Shown: one piece after another, positions 1 to 9,182 of the stretch
Position numbering within the stretch: the stretch's first letter is position 1
How the letters are laid out: each line of letters starts with the position of its first letter
Source: Synechococcus sp. RedBA-s
Lineage (GTDB): Bacteria > Cyanobacteriota > Cyanobacteriia > PCC-6307 > Cyanobiaceae
Assembly: GCF_024345495.1 (NCBI RefSeq)
Contig: NZ_JAGQBF010000013.1
Coordinates: 1 to 64,000 of the forward strand
Reading direction: 5' to 3'
Length of the DNA: 64,000 nucleotides
Position numbers and translations under genes: made by a program
The notes under the pieces: generated by a model
The model's input: the letters and a program-made list of their open reading frames with translations, nothing else
What the model was told of the DNA's origin: nothing
Database searches by the model: none

Positions 1-45
1 CCCTGGGACGGGGCGGGCTGAAGGGGGTGAGGGGGCGGTGGTCAT
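1..45 (-). CDS. devA: DevA-type ABC ATPase, N-terminal codons only (partial)
   Basis: An ATG at the right edge opens a frame that runs off the left end of the window after 15 codons (MTTAPSPPSARPVPG). It lies 37 bp downstream of devC on the same strand, exactly where the ATPase gene of a devBCA exporter operon is expected. No ATP-binding motif is inside the window, so the call rests on gene order only. The proline-rich start would be an unstructured N-terminal extension. Confidence 0.45.
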   Translation of the reverse strand, partial: MTTAPSPPSARPVPG

Positions 46-82
46 GGCGGCACGGCTGAGCTGGCGTTGGTTCTCAGCGGAC

Positions 83-1270
83 TCAGAAGATCTCGGCGGG
101 GTCAGCATCCCCCAGGCGGCGCATGGCCATGCCGGCCGAGCCCATGCACATCACCAGGATCAGGCTGAACACCAGGACGGACCTGGGGGTGTCCATGTAG
201 ACCGGCAGTCGGGTGGCGGATCGCACCAGGGAGTAGAGGCCCTGACCGGCGGCATAGGCCGGCAGATAGCCCAGCAGGGCCAGCAGCAGACCCTCCCTCG
301 CCACCACCCCCAGCAGGGTGGGCAGGCGGTAGCCCATCGCCATCAAAGTGGCGTACTCCGGTAGGTGATCACTCACATCGCTGTAGAGGATCTGATACAC
401 GATCACGCAGCCCACGATGAATCCCATGGCGGCACCGAGGGTGAAGATGAAGCCGATGGCCGTGCTGTTGCGCCAGTAGTCCTTCTCGAAGTCCATGAAG
501 CCCTGTTTCGTGAGCACGTTCACGTCTTTGGGCAGGGAGTCCTTGAGGCGCTTGATCACCACGGCTGGATCCGACCCGGGCCGTAGGCGGATCAGTCCCA
601 CTTCGATGCTGCCGGGGGGCGTGTTCGGCAGCAGCTGCTGATACGTCTCGCTGCTGGTGAGGATGTTGCCGTCGGCCCCGAAGGACACCCCGAGGGCCAC
701 CAGGCCGCCGACGCGTACCCGCTTGCCGCCGATCTCGCTCTCCACCGTGCGGCCCTCCCGGAACCACTCCGCCACCGGACCGAATTCCGGGCGTGAGAGT
801 TCATCGAAGAGCACCCGGCCCCGCTGGTTGAGCACCTTGGCCTTGGCCGCCAGGCCGGGATCGGTGAACAGGGGATCGCCCGGCTCGAAGCCCAGGGCCA
901 GGACCGAGCGGGTGCTGAGGTCCTTGGGATTGCGCCAGAGCACCAGATTCCAGTGCACCGGCGTGATGCCGGCCACATCGGGATCGGCCAGGGTCTGGAC
1001 CAGCCGCCGGCGGGGGAAGCCGGCCATGCTCACCGAACTGCTGGAGCGCGGGCTGATCAGCACCAGGTCGGTGTCGAACAGCTTGTGCACCGTGATGCTG
1101 GCGTCGAACAGTCCGTCGCGGAAGCCGAACTGCATGAACATCAGAATCCCGGCGAAGCTGATGCCCGCCAGGGCCACCGCCAGCCGCGCCGGTTGGCGGG
1201 TGAGCAGCAGCCAGGAGAGGGGAATCTTTCGCCGGCTCCAGATCGCCGCCAGCCCCGGCAGTCCGCTCAT
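83..1270 (-). CDS. devC: DevC-family ABC exporter permease
   Basis: This is a 395-residue membrane protein with an N-terminal transmembrane segment (around residues 25-50), a large extracytoplasmic domain, and three C-terminal membrane segments, which is the MacB/FtsX-like plan of DevC. The C-terminus (ADPAEIF) is typical of DevC proteins. In heterocyst-forming cyanobacteria DevBCA exports glycolipids through TolC. Unicellular strains keep paralogues of unknown substrate, so the cargo here is unknown. The start codon overlaps the devB stop by 4 bp (ATGA), indicating translational coupling. Family assignment is firm. Confidence 0.88.
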   Translation of the reverse strand: MSGLPGLAAIWSRRKIPLSWLLLTRQPARLAVALAGISFAGILMFMQFGFRDGLFDASITVHKLFDTDLVLISPRSSSSVSMAGFPRRRLVQTLADPDVAGITPVHWNLVLWRNPKDLSTRSVLALGFEPGDPLFTDPGLAAKAKVLNQRGRVLFDELSRPEFGPVAEWFREGRTVESEIGGKRVRVGGLVALGVSFGADGNILTSSETYQQLLPNTPPGSIEVGLIRLRPGSDPAVVIKRLKDSLPKDVNVLTKQGFMDFEKDYWRNSTAIGFIFTLGAAMGFIVGCVIVYQILYSDVSDHLPEYATLMAMGYRLPTLLGVVAREGLLLALLGYLPAYAAGQGLYSLVRSATRLPVYMDTPRSVLVFSLILVMCMGSAGMAMRRLGDADPAEIF

Positions 1271-2181
1271 GTCTCGAAGCGGATCACGGTTTTGAGGCCG
1301 GCGCGGGTTCTGACCCGGGTGATGTCGGCCGGATCCAGGGCGAGGCGCACCTCAACGATGCGGGCGTCGGCATCGCCGGTGGGATCTGTGGAGAGCACAT
1401 CCCGCTGGCGCACCTGGGGGCTGATGCGGATCACCCGCCCGTTGAGGCTGCCGCTGAACCCTCCGTTCTCGCTGGTGATGCTGGCTCGCTGGCCCAGCTG
1501 CACCCGGTTGATGTCGCTCTCGTACACCTCGGCGATCACCTCCATCTGGTCGCTGGCCCCCAGCTCGAGAATGCCGTCATCGCCGGGGCGCTCGCCCACC
1601 CGCGACCGCAGCTTGAGCACGGTGCCGCTGAAGGGAGCCCGCAGCTCGGTGTTGACCAGATCGGCCTCGGTCTTCACCAGTTCGTCCTGGGCTTCACGCA
1701 GGTTGCCCTTGAGCTCCACCAGGGTCAGTTCGCGGCTCTCGAGATCCGCCGCCGGGGTGGCACCCGCCTTGGCCAGCTGGCGGTAGCGGGCGATTTCCCG
1801 TCCCAGCAGCGTCACCTGGTCGTTGAGGTTGGAAATGCGGCTCTGCAGCAACCGCCGCTGGGCCTGCAGGGCCGGGCCGGTGTCGAAGGTGGCGAGCAAC
1901 TGGCCCGCCTGCACCCGTTGGCCCTCGTCGACCAGCAGCTCGGTGATGCGGGGGCTTCCGCCAACGCCGGTGATCGGTGCAGCCAGCTTGCGGATGTCGC
2001 CGGCCGGCTCCAGACGGCCCAGGGCCGACACTGCCTCCAGCTTTCGGGGCTGGGCGGCGCTCTCGGGCGTGGCTGCGGGTCTTGCGCTCTGCTGGTTGCG
2101 GCTGATCAGGGTCACGGTGCTGGCCACCAGCACCAGGGCGGCGGCGCCGATCAACAGCGGACGCAGGGGCAGCCGACTCAT
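1267..2181 (-). CDS. devB: DevB-type membrane fusion protein (HlyD family)
   Basis: The 304-residue protein has a short cytoplasmic start, one N-terminal membrane anchor (about residues 10-25), a lipoyl/barrel-sandwich half ([19 protein letters not shown]), a central coiled coil of Q/L/R-rich heptads (about residues 105-180), and a second lipoyl half ([18 protein letters not shown]). This is the adaptor of a tripartite exporter, spanning the periplasm between DevC and an outer-membrane TolC. I chose the ATG that gives [10 protein letters not shown] because the frame upstream lacks family character and this ATG overlaps the pcyA stop by 4 bp. It overlaps devC by 4 bp at the other end. Confidence 0.9.
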   Translation of the reverse strand: MSRLPLRPLLIGAAALVLVASTVTLISRNQQSARPAATPESAAQPRKLEAVSALGRLEPAGDIRKLAAPITGVGGSPRITELLVDEGQRVQAGQLLATFDTGPALQAQRRLLQSRISNLNDQVTLLGREIARYRQLAKAGATPAADLESRELTLVELKGNLREAQDELVKTEADLVNTELRAPFSGTVLKLRSRVGERPGDDGILELGASDQMEVIAEVYESDINRVQLGQRASITSENGGFSGSLNGRVIRISPQVRQRDVLSTDPTGDADARIVEVRLALDPADITRVRTRAGLKTVIRFET

Positions 2182-2942
2182 GCCAGCGGCAGTGGATCGT
2201 CGAACAGCAGCAGCTCGATGTAGCGATCCGCCCAGCTCGGGTTGAACGCCTTCTCCAGCACGCGGCGGGTCTTGTCGTTCCGTTTCTGCTGCTGGCAATA
2301 CGAGAGCTGCCCATGATATCGGGCAACCGTAGCGGGGTCATCGATGGCCTGCTCTGGAGTGCTGGCCACGGCTTTGGCCATCACCGCCAGCAGGGCCGCC
2401 ACCTCGTCCTGGAACCAGCCGTCCTCCTGCTCGTTCATCGGCCGCACGAAGCGCACGAAGGGGGAGAAGATCGTGCCCCAGGCCGGCAGCTCCCGCGGCT
2501 GGCTGTAGGGGTGGCGGGGCAGGGCGGCCAGGTCGGCGGCGATCCCGGGGGCCAGCTCAGGGCCCGTGGGGGAGAGATCGGCGATGGAGGCAGATACTCC
2601 GGCCGGTCCAGCCACGATGTCGGCGCCGAAGACCGGCAGGTCGTAGCGGGGATCCGGGAAGAAGACGCAGTGCAGGATCTGCAGACCGGCCCCCAGCCGG
2701 GCGGTTTCCAGGTGCAGCTTGCGCAGGCCGCGGCAGCGGTGCAGCTCGTTGCGGATGAACAGCTTCTCGCCATCGAGGCTGCCGCTGATCGCTTCGAGGT
2801 CGGGCTCGATGGCCAGCGGAGCCAGCTCCGGCAGGGCGCTCCAGCTTTGGCGGATCGTTGCGGCCAGGGCCTCCACCAGGGGGTGCAGACCGGAGCCGGC
2901 GGGGCGCTGCTCTGGGCTGGAGGCGGGGACGGTGGCGGTCAC
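2178..2942 (-). CDS. pcyA: Phycocyanobilin:ferredoxin oxidoreductase PcyA
   Basis: A 254-residue ferredoxin-dependent bilin reductase. It reduces biliverdin IXalpha to phycocyanobilin, the chromophore of phycocyanin and allophycocyanin. Family features include the [18 protein letters not shown] stretch, the [20 protein letters not shown] segment that carries active-site residues, and the C-terminal [19 protein letters not shown] motif. The start is a GTG (VTATVPASS) with a GAGG Shine-Dalgarno 7 bp upstream. This gives the usual length of about 240-250 residues, and longer frames upstream have no homology character. It is the first gene of a unit continuing into devB-devC-devA, and it is divergent from the M16 peptidase gene 55 bp away. 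Confidence 0.93.
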   Translation of the reverse strand: MTATVPASSPEQRPAGSGLHPLVEALAATIRQSWSALPELAPLAIEPDLEAISGSLDGEKLFIRNELHRCRGLRKLHLETARLGAGLQILHCVFFPDPRYDLPVFGADIVAGPAGVSASIADLSPTGPELAPGIAADLAALPRHPYSQPRELPAWGTIFSPFVRFVRPMNEQEDGWFQDEVAALLAVMAKAVASTPEQAIDDPATVARYHGQLSYCQQQKRNDKTRRVLEKAFNPSWADRYIELLLFDDPLPLA

Positions 2943-2997
2943 AGGGCAGCCTCGGCCAGCAGAATGTTGATCCTGCCACGCCCATTCGGCCCCGCCG

Positions 2998-4275
2998 TTG
3001 CCCCTTCTCCCCCGTCTTCCGCTCCAGGCTGCCGACAGCTTCGAGGATCCCCGTCTGCTGCGCCTCGCCAATGGCGTGGAGGTGGTGAGCCTGTGCCAGG
3101 AGCAGGCCCCCCTGGTCTGTCTCGACTTCTGGTGCCAGGCCGGCAGTGCCGGTGAGTGCCCCGGAGAGGAGGGGGTGGCCCACTTCCTTGAGCACATGGT
3201 CTTCAAGGGCAGCGAGCGCCTGGAGGCGGGGGAATTCGATCGCCGCATCGAGTCGCTGGGTGGCAGCAGCAATGCGGCCACGGGCTTCGACGACGTGCAT
3301 TACCACGTGCTGGTGCCGGCGCAGGCGGTGCCGGAAGCTCTGGAGCTGCTGCTGGATCTGGTGCTGAAGCCACGACTCGACCCCGCCGATTTCCGCATGG
3401 AGCGCCAGGTGGTGCTCGAAGAGCTGGCCCAGAGTGAGGACCAGCCCGAGGAGGTGGCCTTCCAGCGCCTGCTGGCCCTGGCCTGCCCCCAGCACCCCTA
3501 TGGCCGGCCGATCCTCGGCACCCGTGCTGCCCTCAAGGCCCAGACCCCCGATGGGATGGCCTACTTCCACAGCGGTGCCTACCGGCCCCGCCGCTGCAGC
3601 CTGGCGGTAGCCGGTGCCACCGATCAGCTGCCGATCGACTCTCTGCTGGCGAACAGTGCCCTGGCCGGCCTTGAACCCCTGGATTCAGCCCGCCCTGCGG
3701 GCCCAGCCTTGGAGCTGAGCCCTGGGGTCCATGAGCTGAAGCTGCCCCGCCTGGAGGCGGCCCGGCTGCTGATGGCCTGGCAGCTGCCCGCCGCTGACGA
3801 TCAGGAGGCGGTGGCCGGCGCCGATCTGCTCACCAGCCTGCTGGCCGAAGGGCGCCGCAGTCGCCTGGTGCAGCGGCTGCGGGAGGAGCTGCGCCTGGTG
3901 GAGAGCATCGATCTGGATCTGAACGTGCTCGAAGCCGGCAGCCTTGCCCTGCTCGAAGCGGTCTGTGCCCCGGAGCAGGTGGCGGCGGTGGAGGAGCAGA
4001 TCGCGGTGGTCTGGCAAGAGATCTGCTGCAGCCCCCCGCCGGAGAGCGAGTTGGAGCGTGCCAGGCGGCTGGTGGCCAATGGCTACCGCTTTGGCCTGGA
4101 ATCGGCTTCGTCGGTGGCGGGGCTGATCGGTCACCAATGTCTCTGGGGACGGTTGCAGCCGCTGCGCCAGCCCCTGGAGCTGCTGCAGCGCTGGAGCGTG
4201 GAGCGCCTCAGCAGCGAGCTGCTGCCGTTGCTGGCGCCCGAGCGGGCCTGCCGTCTGCTGGCCCTGCCCGCATGA
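2998..4275 (+). CDS. Zinc-dependent M16 family peptidase (catalytic member of a pair)
   Basis: The 425-residue protein is an insulinase/processing-peptidase homologue. The inverted zinc motif HxxEH is visible as HFLEH near residue 62, followed about 75 residues later by the glutamate-rich segment [15 protein letters not shown] expected to supply the third ligand. Length matches a single-chain half-clamshell M16B subunit. The only in-frame start near the N-terminus is a TTG, because an in-frame stop lies 28 bp upstream. No Shine-Dalgarno is apparent, so the start is uncertain. The stop overlaps the next M16 gene by 4 bp. The two presumably form a heterodimer in the manner of alpha/beta processing peptidase. 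Substrate is unknown. Confidence 0.9.
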   Translation: MPLLPRLPLQAADSFEDPRLLRLANGVEVVSLCQEQAPLVCLDFWCQAGSAGECPGEEGVAHFLEHMVFKGSERLEAGEFDRRIESLGGSSNAATGFDDVHYHVLVPAQAVPEALELLLDLVLKPRLDPADFRMERQVVLEELAQSEDQPEEVAFQRLLALACPQHPYGRPILGTRAALKAQTPDGMAYFHSGAYRPRRCSLAVAGATDQLPIDSLLANSALAGLEPLDSARPAGPALELSPGVHELKLPRLEAARLLMAWQLPAADDQEAVAGADLLTSLLAEGRRSRLVQRLREELRLVESIDLDLNVLEAGSLALLEAVCAPEQVAAVEEQIAVVWQEICCSPPPESELERARRLVANGYRFGLESASSVAGLIGHQCLWGRLQPLRQPLELLQRWSVERLSSELLPLLAPERACRLLALPA

Positions 4276-5594
4276 GTCGCTCCACCCCCCTTCCCCCCCT
4301 GCCCCAGCCCGAGCGCTTCGAGCTGCCCGGCGGTTGCCCGGTGTCGGTGCTGCACCGCCAGGGGCCGGCGATCCTCTCCGCCCGGCTCTGGATCCGTGGC
4401 GGCAGCGCAGCCGATCCACCGGGCCAGCGCGGCCGCGCCCAGTTGCTGGCGGGCCTGCTCAGCCGGGGTTGCGGCGAGCTCAGCGGCGATCAGCTGGCGG
4501 ATCTCGTGGAGGGCCTCGGCGATGAGCTGCGCTGCGAGGCCAGCGAAGACGCCCTGGTGATCAGCCTCAAGTGCGCCAGCGACGACGCCCCGGCCCTGCT
4601 GCCGCTGCTGGGCGTCATGGTGCAGCGCCCCTGGCTCGACCCCGACCAGATCAGCCTGGAGCGCCAGCTCAACCTCCAGACCCTTGGCCGCCTGCGCGAA
4701 GACCCCTTCCAGCAGGCCCACGACCAACTGCGCTCCCACCTCTTCGGCCAGGGCCCCTACGGCCATGACCCCCTGGGGGTGGAGGCGGAGCTGGCCGGGC
4801 TGGATCGTCCCCAGCTGCTTGATGCCGCGGCGGTTCTGGGGGGGCAGGGGGCGGCCCTGGTGCTGGTGGGCCGCCCGCCCGCTGGGCTGGAGGCGCTGCT
4901 GCAGCCCCCAGACAGCCCGGCCTGGAGCAGCCGATCAGCGTCGCTGCTGAACGGGCAGGGAGCTCAGAATGAGCCTGGCCTGCTGCTGGAGGAGCAGGAC
5001 ACCGAGCAGCTGGTGCTGATGCTCGGAACCGCCACCGTGCCCCTGGCCGATCCCCGCTCCCTGGCCCTGCGCCTGCTGCAGTGCCACCTGGGGGTGGGCA
5101 TGTCGAGCCGGCTGTTCGTGGCCCTGCGCGAAGACCACGGCCTGGCCTACGACGTAGGTGTTCATGCCCCGGCCCGCTGCGGCGCCGCCCCCTTCGTGTT
5201 CCACCTCTCCAGTTCCGCCGAGCGGGCCGCCGAGGCCACCACCGAGTTGCTGGCCGAGTGGCAGCGGCTGCTGGATCAGCCCCTGAGCGCGGAGGAACTG
5301 GCCCTGGCCATTGCCAAGTTCCGTGGCGCCTCCGCCGCCGGTCGCCAGACCTGCGGTCAGATCGCCGATCGCCAGGCGATGGTGCTGGGCCATGGCCTGG
5401 GCTGGTCCTACGCCGATGAGGCCCTGGAGCGGGCCGGCAGCCTCGACCCAGACAGCCTTCACGTCGTGGCCCGCCAACTGCTGAGCCGGCCGAGCCTGAG
5501 CCTCTGCGGACCATCCGAGGCCCTGCGGGCCGCCGGGACGGTCTGGGGCGCTCACCCCCTGAGCAGGCCCTCTGGAGTGCAGGCGCTGAGCTGA
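4272..5594 (+). CDS. M16 family peptidase-like protein lacking the zinc motif
   Basis: This 440-residue M16 homologue starts at an ATG that overlaps the stop of the catalytic paralogue. Where the partner has AHFLEH, this protein has AQLLAG near residue 60 (RGRAQLLAGLLSRG), so both zinc histidines and the catalytic glutamate are gone. The rest of the fold is kept, for example the substrate-binding RLFVALREDHGLAYDVGV stretch in the C-terminal half. By analogy with alpha-MPP and the bacterial PqqF/PqqG-type pairs it is probably a non-catalytic partner that closes the chamber. Its last 43 bp overlap the 3' end of sipA on the other strand. Confidence 0.88.
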   Translation: MSRSTPLPPLPQPERFELPGGCPVSVLHRQGPAILSARLWIRGGSAADPPGQRGRAQLLAGLLSRGCGELSGDQLADLVEGLGDELRCEASEDALVISLKCASDDAPALLPLLGVMVQRPWLDPDQISLERQLNLQTLGRLREDPFQQAHDQLRSHLFGQGPYGHDPLGVEAELAGLDRPQLLDAAAVLGGQGAALVLVGRPPAGLEALLQPPDSPAWSSRSASLLNGQGAQNEPGLLLEEQDTEQLVLMLGTATVPLADPRSLALRLLQCHLGVGMSSRLFVALREDHGLAYDVGVHAPARCGAAPFVFHLSSSAERAAEATTELLAEWQRLLDQPLSAEELALAIAKFRGASAAGRQTCGQIADRQAMVLGHGLGWSYADEALERAGSLDPDSLHVVARQLLSRPSLSLCGPSEALRAAGTVWGAHPLSRPSGVQALS

Positions 5595-5875
5595 TCGGCG
5601 TCCAGGAGGAAGGTTCCGCGCCGGAAGCGCACCGCCAGTTGGCTGATGGCCCGCAGGCCCATCACCTGGCCCACTTCATCGCCATCCACCAGATCCGGCG
5701 GGCGCAGCATCGGCATCGGATCGGCGGTCTTGAGGTAGGTGAGCCGGGCCGTGATCCGCACCCAGTCGCCCATGCTGAAGGCCGCTGCTTTGGGCTCACC
5801 GCCCCCAGATGACGGTGAATCCATGGGTTGATCTGTGGTGGCATTGGTGGTCGGATCGGGAGTGCTCATCGCCAC
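5552..5875 (-). CDS. sipA: SipA (NblS-interacting protein, DUF3148)
   Basis: The 107-residue protein has an unstructured N-terminal 35 residues and then a small SH3-like beta domain with the family signature MGDWVRI...YLKTADPMPMLRPPDLV...VRFRRGTFLLD. SipA binds the ATP-binding domain of the histidine kinase NblS and stimulates its autophosphorylation. NblS controls RpaB, the regulator of high-light, phycobilisome and photosystem genes. Two ATGs two codons apart can serve as start. The 3' end overlaps the converging M16-like gene by 43 bp. An HLR1-like RpaB box lies in front of hli elsewhere in this window. Confidence 0.87.
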   Translation of the reverse strand: MAMSTPDPTTNATTDQPMDSPSSGGGEPKAAAFSMGDWVRITARLTYLKTADPMPMLRPPDLVDGDEVGQVMGLRAISQLAVRFRRGTFLLDADQLSACTPEGLLRG

Positions 5876-5930
5876 CGCTGTTCAGCTGGCCTCCACTACA
5901 GCAGGATGGGGGCAGCCAATCACCCTTCGT

Positions 5931-6506
5931 TTGCGGGCCTTAGCCAACTGGAGCGGTGCCCTCGTGGGGTTGCTGCTGATCGTCATGGGAGGTCTGATCC
6001 AGGCCGCCATCCCCCTGCCCCTCGCCGGACACGGTTTGAGGCTGCTGGATCTGCCTGTCACCGCCCAAGTGCCGGCCCTGTTGCTTACGGCTCTGGTCTG
6101 TGGTCCCAGGCCCGCCCTGCTGGCGGCTGTGGCCTACCTCAGCCTCGGTCTGCTGGTGCTGCCCGTGTTCCATTCCGGCGGTGGCGTGGCCTACCTGCTG
6201 GATCCCGGCTTCGGTTACCTGGCTGGATTCGTGCCGGCGGCCTGGGTGAGTGGCCGGATGGCGCGTCAGGACAGGATGGGCGAGCTGCTGTCGCTGCTGG
6301 GAGCGGCCTGCCTGGGGCTGGCGGTGATTCAGCTCTGCGGCATCGCCAACCTGCTGCTGGGGGCGCTGGCGGGCCGCTGGGCCGCTGGCCTTGCTGATCT
6401 GCTGATCGCCTACAGCCTCGGCCCGCTGCTGCCCCAGCTGCTGCTCTGCTGCGGGGTGGCGGTGCTGGCCTGGCCCCTGCGTCGCCTTCTGCTGGTGGAG
6501 CCATGA
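5931..6506 (+). CDS. bioY: BioY biotin transporter S-component
   Basis: About 191 residues, almost wholly hydrophobic, with five to six membrane segments. The BioY signature AQVPALLLTALVCGPRPALLAAVAYL is present, as is the following FHSGGGVAYLLDPGFGYLAGF segment that lines the biotin site. BioY captures biotin as the substrate-binding unit of an energy-coupling-factor transporter. No EcfA or EcfT genes lie nearby, so it may use a shared module or work alone. The start is uncertain: I favour TTG at 5931 (LRALANWSG), because the frame upstream overlaps the divergent sipA and has no family character. It overlaps lspA by 4 bp. Confidence 0.85.
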   Translation: MRALANWSGALVGLLLIVMGGLIQAAIPLPLAGHGLRLLDLPVTAQVPALLLTALVCGPRPALLAAVAYLSLGLLVLPVFHSGGGVAYLLDPGFGYLAGFVPAAWVSGRMARQDRMGELLSLLGAACLGLAVIQLCGIANLLLGALAGRWAAGLADLLIAYSLGPLLPQLLLCCGVAVLAWPLRRLLLVEP

Positions 6507-6982
6507 GTGGGGCGGGAAGCCCCAGCCGCCGCTTCGCCTGGACCGTGGCGGGGCTGGTGGTGGTGCTCGATCAGCTCAGCAAGGCATGGGCCACGGCAGC
6601 GTTGCCTGCGGGTGTGGCGGAACCCCTGATTCCAGGGCTGCTGCGGCTGCGGCTGGTGTTCAACACCGGTGCCGCCTTCAGCTTGTTCACCGGCCACACC
6701 GTATGGCTGGCTCTGGTGAGCCTGGTGGTGGCTGTGGTGCTGGCGGTATGGATCCAGCGTCACCCATCGCTGCCGCGCTGGCAGTGGCTGGGGCTGGGAT
6801 CGTTGCTGGGGGGGGCTGTGGGCAATGGTCTCGACCGCTGGCGGATCGGGGGTGTGGTCGATTTTCTCGAGTTGGTGCCCCTCCAGTTCCCGGTCTTCAA
6901 CCTGGCCGATGTGGCCATCAACGTGGCGGTGGTCTGCCTGGTCCTCGACCTCTGGGAGGGACGCCCCCGTGAGCGCCGTTGA
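6503..6982 (+). CDS. lspA: Lipoprotein signal peptidase (signal peptidase II)
   Basis: The 159-residue inner-membrane aspartyl protease removes signal peptides from prolipoproteins after lipidation. Four membrane segments are visible. The conserved motifs are present in order: DQLSKAW, NTGAAFS, GNGLDR (first catalytic Asp region), VVDF and FNLADV (second catalytic Asp). Length is normal for the family. It begins with an ATGA overlap on bioY and its last 14 bp overlap the GTG start of the penicillin-binding protein gene. Confidence 0.96.
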   Translation: MSGAGSPSRRFAWTVAGLVVVLDQLSKAWATAALPAGVAEPLIPGLLRLRLVFNTGAAFSLFTGHTVWLALVSLVVAVVLAVWIQRHPSLPRWQWLGLGSLLGGAVGNGLDRWRIGGVVDFLELVPLQFPVFNLADVAINVAVVCLVLDLWEGRPRERR

Positions 6983-9182
6983 GGGCCTGAAACGGGGGCC
7001 CCTGGAGTGGCGGAGTCCGGCGCCGGCTCAGGTGGAGCTCCACCTGAGCAGTCAGCCGGCTCGGCGGCTGCCGCTCCACGGCCCAGCGATGCGCCTCGGC
7101 CGTGATCCTGGCCTGGAGCTGTGCCTCGACCACCCCGCTGTCAGCAAGCAGCACGCCCGGCTCGAAGCGGTGGGACGCCACTGGCTGATCCGTGACAGCG
7201 GCTCCACTAATGGTCTGTTCTGGAGGGGCCAGCGCATTCGAGAGTTACTGCTGCGCGATGGCGATGTGCTGCGCTTCGGCCCGCCTGATCAGCCGGCGTT
7301 GCCGGAGCTGGTGTTCCAGCGCCAGCCGGAGCCCCTGGGCCCGCGGCTGGCCCGCGGCCTCACCCTGTTGCTGGCGGGCCTGGGGGCGGGGGGAGCGCTG
7401 ATCCTGGCGCTGGCCTCCCTGTGGACGCCGGTGCGGGGCAGTCTTGCGCCGGTGCGGGGCCCCCTCGCCCTCTACGACCGCCTGAATCGACCCCTCAGTT
7501 CCGCCGAATCGAGCGAACACCGCGAAAACGACGCCCTCTCCGATTTCCCGCCCGTGCTGGTGGAGGCCTTGCTCGCCAGTGAGGACAGCCGCTTCTGGTG
7601 GCATCCCGGCGTGGATCCGATCGGCACCGCCCGGGCCCTGGCCACCAACGTGCTGGGAGGTCGGGTGTTGGAGGGGGGCAGCACCCTCACCCAGCAGTTG
7701 GCCCGCAGCCTCTACCCCGATCAGGTGGGCCAGGGCGAGACGCTGATGCGCAAGTGGCGGGAGCTGCTGGTGGCCCTGCAACTGGAGGCCCGTTTCAGCA
7801 AGGGCGACCTGCTGCTGAGCTACCTCAACCGGGTGTACCTGGGGGTGGGCTGGGGATTCGAGGATGCCGCCCGCCATTACTTCGCCAAGCCGGCGGCCCA
7901 GCTCAGCCTTGAGGAGGCGGCCCTGCTCGTGGGTCTGCTGCCCTCCCCCAACGGACACGATCCCTGCCTCAATCCCCAGGCGGCCCTGGAGGCTCGCAAC
8001 GTGGTGCTGCTGAAGATGGCCGACAGCGGCCGGGTCAGTGCCGACCAGGCCCGCCGCTCCCGCCGCAGCCCCATCCAGCTGGGGAGCCAGGCCTGTCGCA
8101 GCGGCAGCCAGCGCCCGGTGCCGTTTTACACCGATCAGGTGCGTCTTGATCTGGAGCGACTGCTGGGGGCGGATGTGGCGGCGGAGGGGAATTTCTTGGT
8201 GGAGACCCACCTGGATCCGGCGGTGCAGGCGGTGGTGGAACGGGAACTGCGCCGTCGCCTGGCCGCATCCGCGGCCCTTGGGGTGAACGAGGGGGCGGTG
8301 GTGCTGCTGGACAGCCGCAGCGGCGGCGTGATCGCCATCGCCGGCGGCCGCGACTACCGCACCAGCCAGTACAACCGGGCCAGCCAGGCCCAGCGCCAGC
8401 CAGGCAGCACGTTCAAGCTTTTCACTTATCTGGCGGCCCTGCAGCGGGGCGCCAGATCGGGCGATCCCATCAGTTGCAGTCCTCTGAGCTGGGGCGGTCA
8501 GTCCTTTTCCAGCGGATGCGGTGGCAGCCTCAGCCTGCGCCAGGCGTTCGCCATCAGCAGCAACACCGCCGCCCTGCGCCTGGCCCGGCGGGTGGGCCTG
8601 GAGGCCGTGGTCCAGCAGGCCCAGGACCTGGGCATCAGCTCCAGCCTCAGCCCAGTGCCAGGCCTGACCCTGGGCCAGAGCGAGGTGCGGCTGATCGAGC
8701 TCACCGCCGCCTATGCCGCCGTGGCCAACGGCGGCATCTGGCATGCACCCAGCACCATCCGCCGCCTCACCGACGCCGAAACCTGCACCGGCCTCGAGAG
8801 CGAGCGCTGCCGACAGCTTCGTAACAAAGGTGATCAGCCCAACCGGGCCATCCAGGCCGGCCGCAGCGTGCTTAAGCCCGAGGTGGCCCGCAGCATGCAG
8901 GGAATGCTCCAGGCCGTGGTGCGCTCCGGCACCGGCCACGCCGCCTACCTGGGCGGCGAAGAAGGGGGCAAGACCGGCACCACCAACGGGGCGAGGGATC
9001 TGCTGTTCATCGGCTCTGAGCCCAGTCGTCACTGGGTGATGGGCATCTGGCTGGGCAACGATGACAACAGCCCCACCCGCAGCAGCAGCGCCCTGGCCGC
9101 CGGCCTCTGGGGCGACATCATGCGCCAGGCCACCCCGAGCCGTGGTGTGTCGAGCAGCGGCCCTCCCGCCGCCAATCGCTGA
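6969..9182 (+). CDS. FHA-domain class A penicillin-binding protein (transglycosylase-transpeptidase)
   Basis: A 737-residue bifunctional cell-wall synthase. Residues about 20-100 form a forkhead-associated domain with all hallmark motifs (MRLGRDP, VSKQHARLE, GSTNGLF). A membrane segment follows (about 125-145). The GT51 glycosyltransferase has EDSRFWWHPGVD, GGSTLTQQLARSLY and YLNRVYLGVG. The transpeptidase has the serine motif STFK, the SSN triad (ISSNTAAL) and KTGT (GGKTGTTNGARD). The FHA domain would be cytoplasmic and bind a phosphothreonine protein, suggesting Ser/Thr-kinase control of wall synthesis (inference). The GTG start has a GGAGG 9 bp upstream and overlaps lspA by 14 bp. The TGA stop overlaps the next ATG. 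Confidence 0.93.
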   Translation: MSAVEGLKRGPLEWRSPAPAQVELHLSSQPARRLPLHGPAMRLGRDPGLELCLDHPAVSKQHARLEAVGRHWLIRDSGSTNGLFWRGQRIRELLLRDGDVLRFGPPDQPALPELVFQRQPEPLGPRLARGLTLLLAGLGAGGALILALASLWTPVRGSLAPVRGPLALYDRLNRPLSSAESSEHRENDALSDFPPVLVEALLASEDSRFWWHPGVDPIGTARALATNVLGGRVLEGGSTLTQQLARSLYPDQVGQGETLMRKWRELLVALQLEARFSKGDLLLSYLNRVYLGVGWGFEDAARHYFAKPAAQLSLEEAALLVGLLPSPNGHDPCLNPQAALEARNVVLLKMADSGRVSADQARRSRRSPIQLGSQACRSGSQRPVPFYTDQVRLDLERLLGADVAAEGNFLVETHLDPAVQAVVERELRRRLAASAALGVNEGAVVLLDSRSGGVIAIAGGRDYRTSQYNRASQAQRQPGSTFKLFTYLAALQRGARSGDPISCSPLSWGGQSFSSGCGGSLSLRQAFAISSNTAALRLARRVGLEAVVQQAQDLGISSSLSPVPGLTLGQSEVRLIELTAAYAAVANGGIWHAPSTIRRLTDAETCTGLESERCRQLRNKGDQPNRAIQAGRSVLKPEVARSMQGMLQAVVRSGTGHAAYLGGEEGGKTGTTNGARDLLFIGSEPSRHWVMGIWLGNDDNSPTRSSSALAAGLWGDIMRQATPSRGVSSSGPPAANR

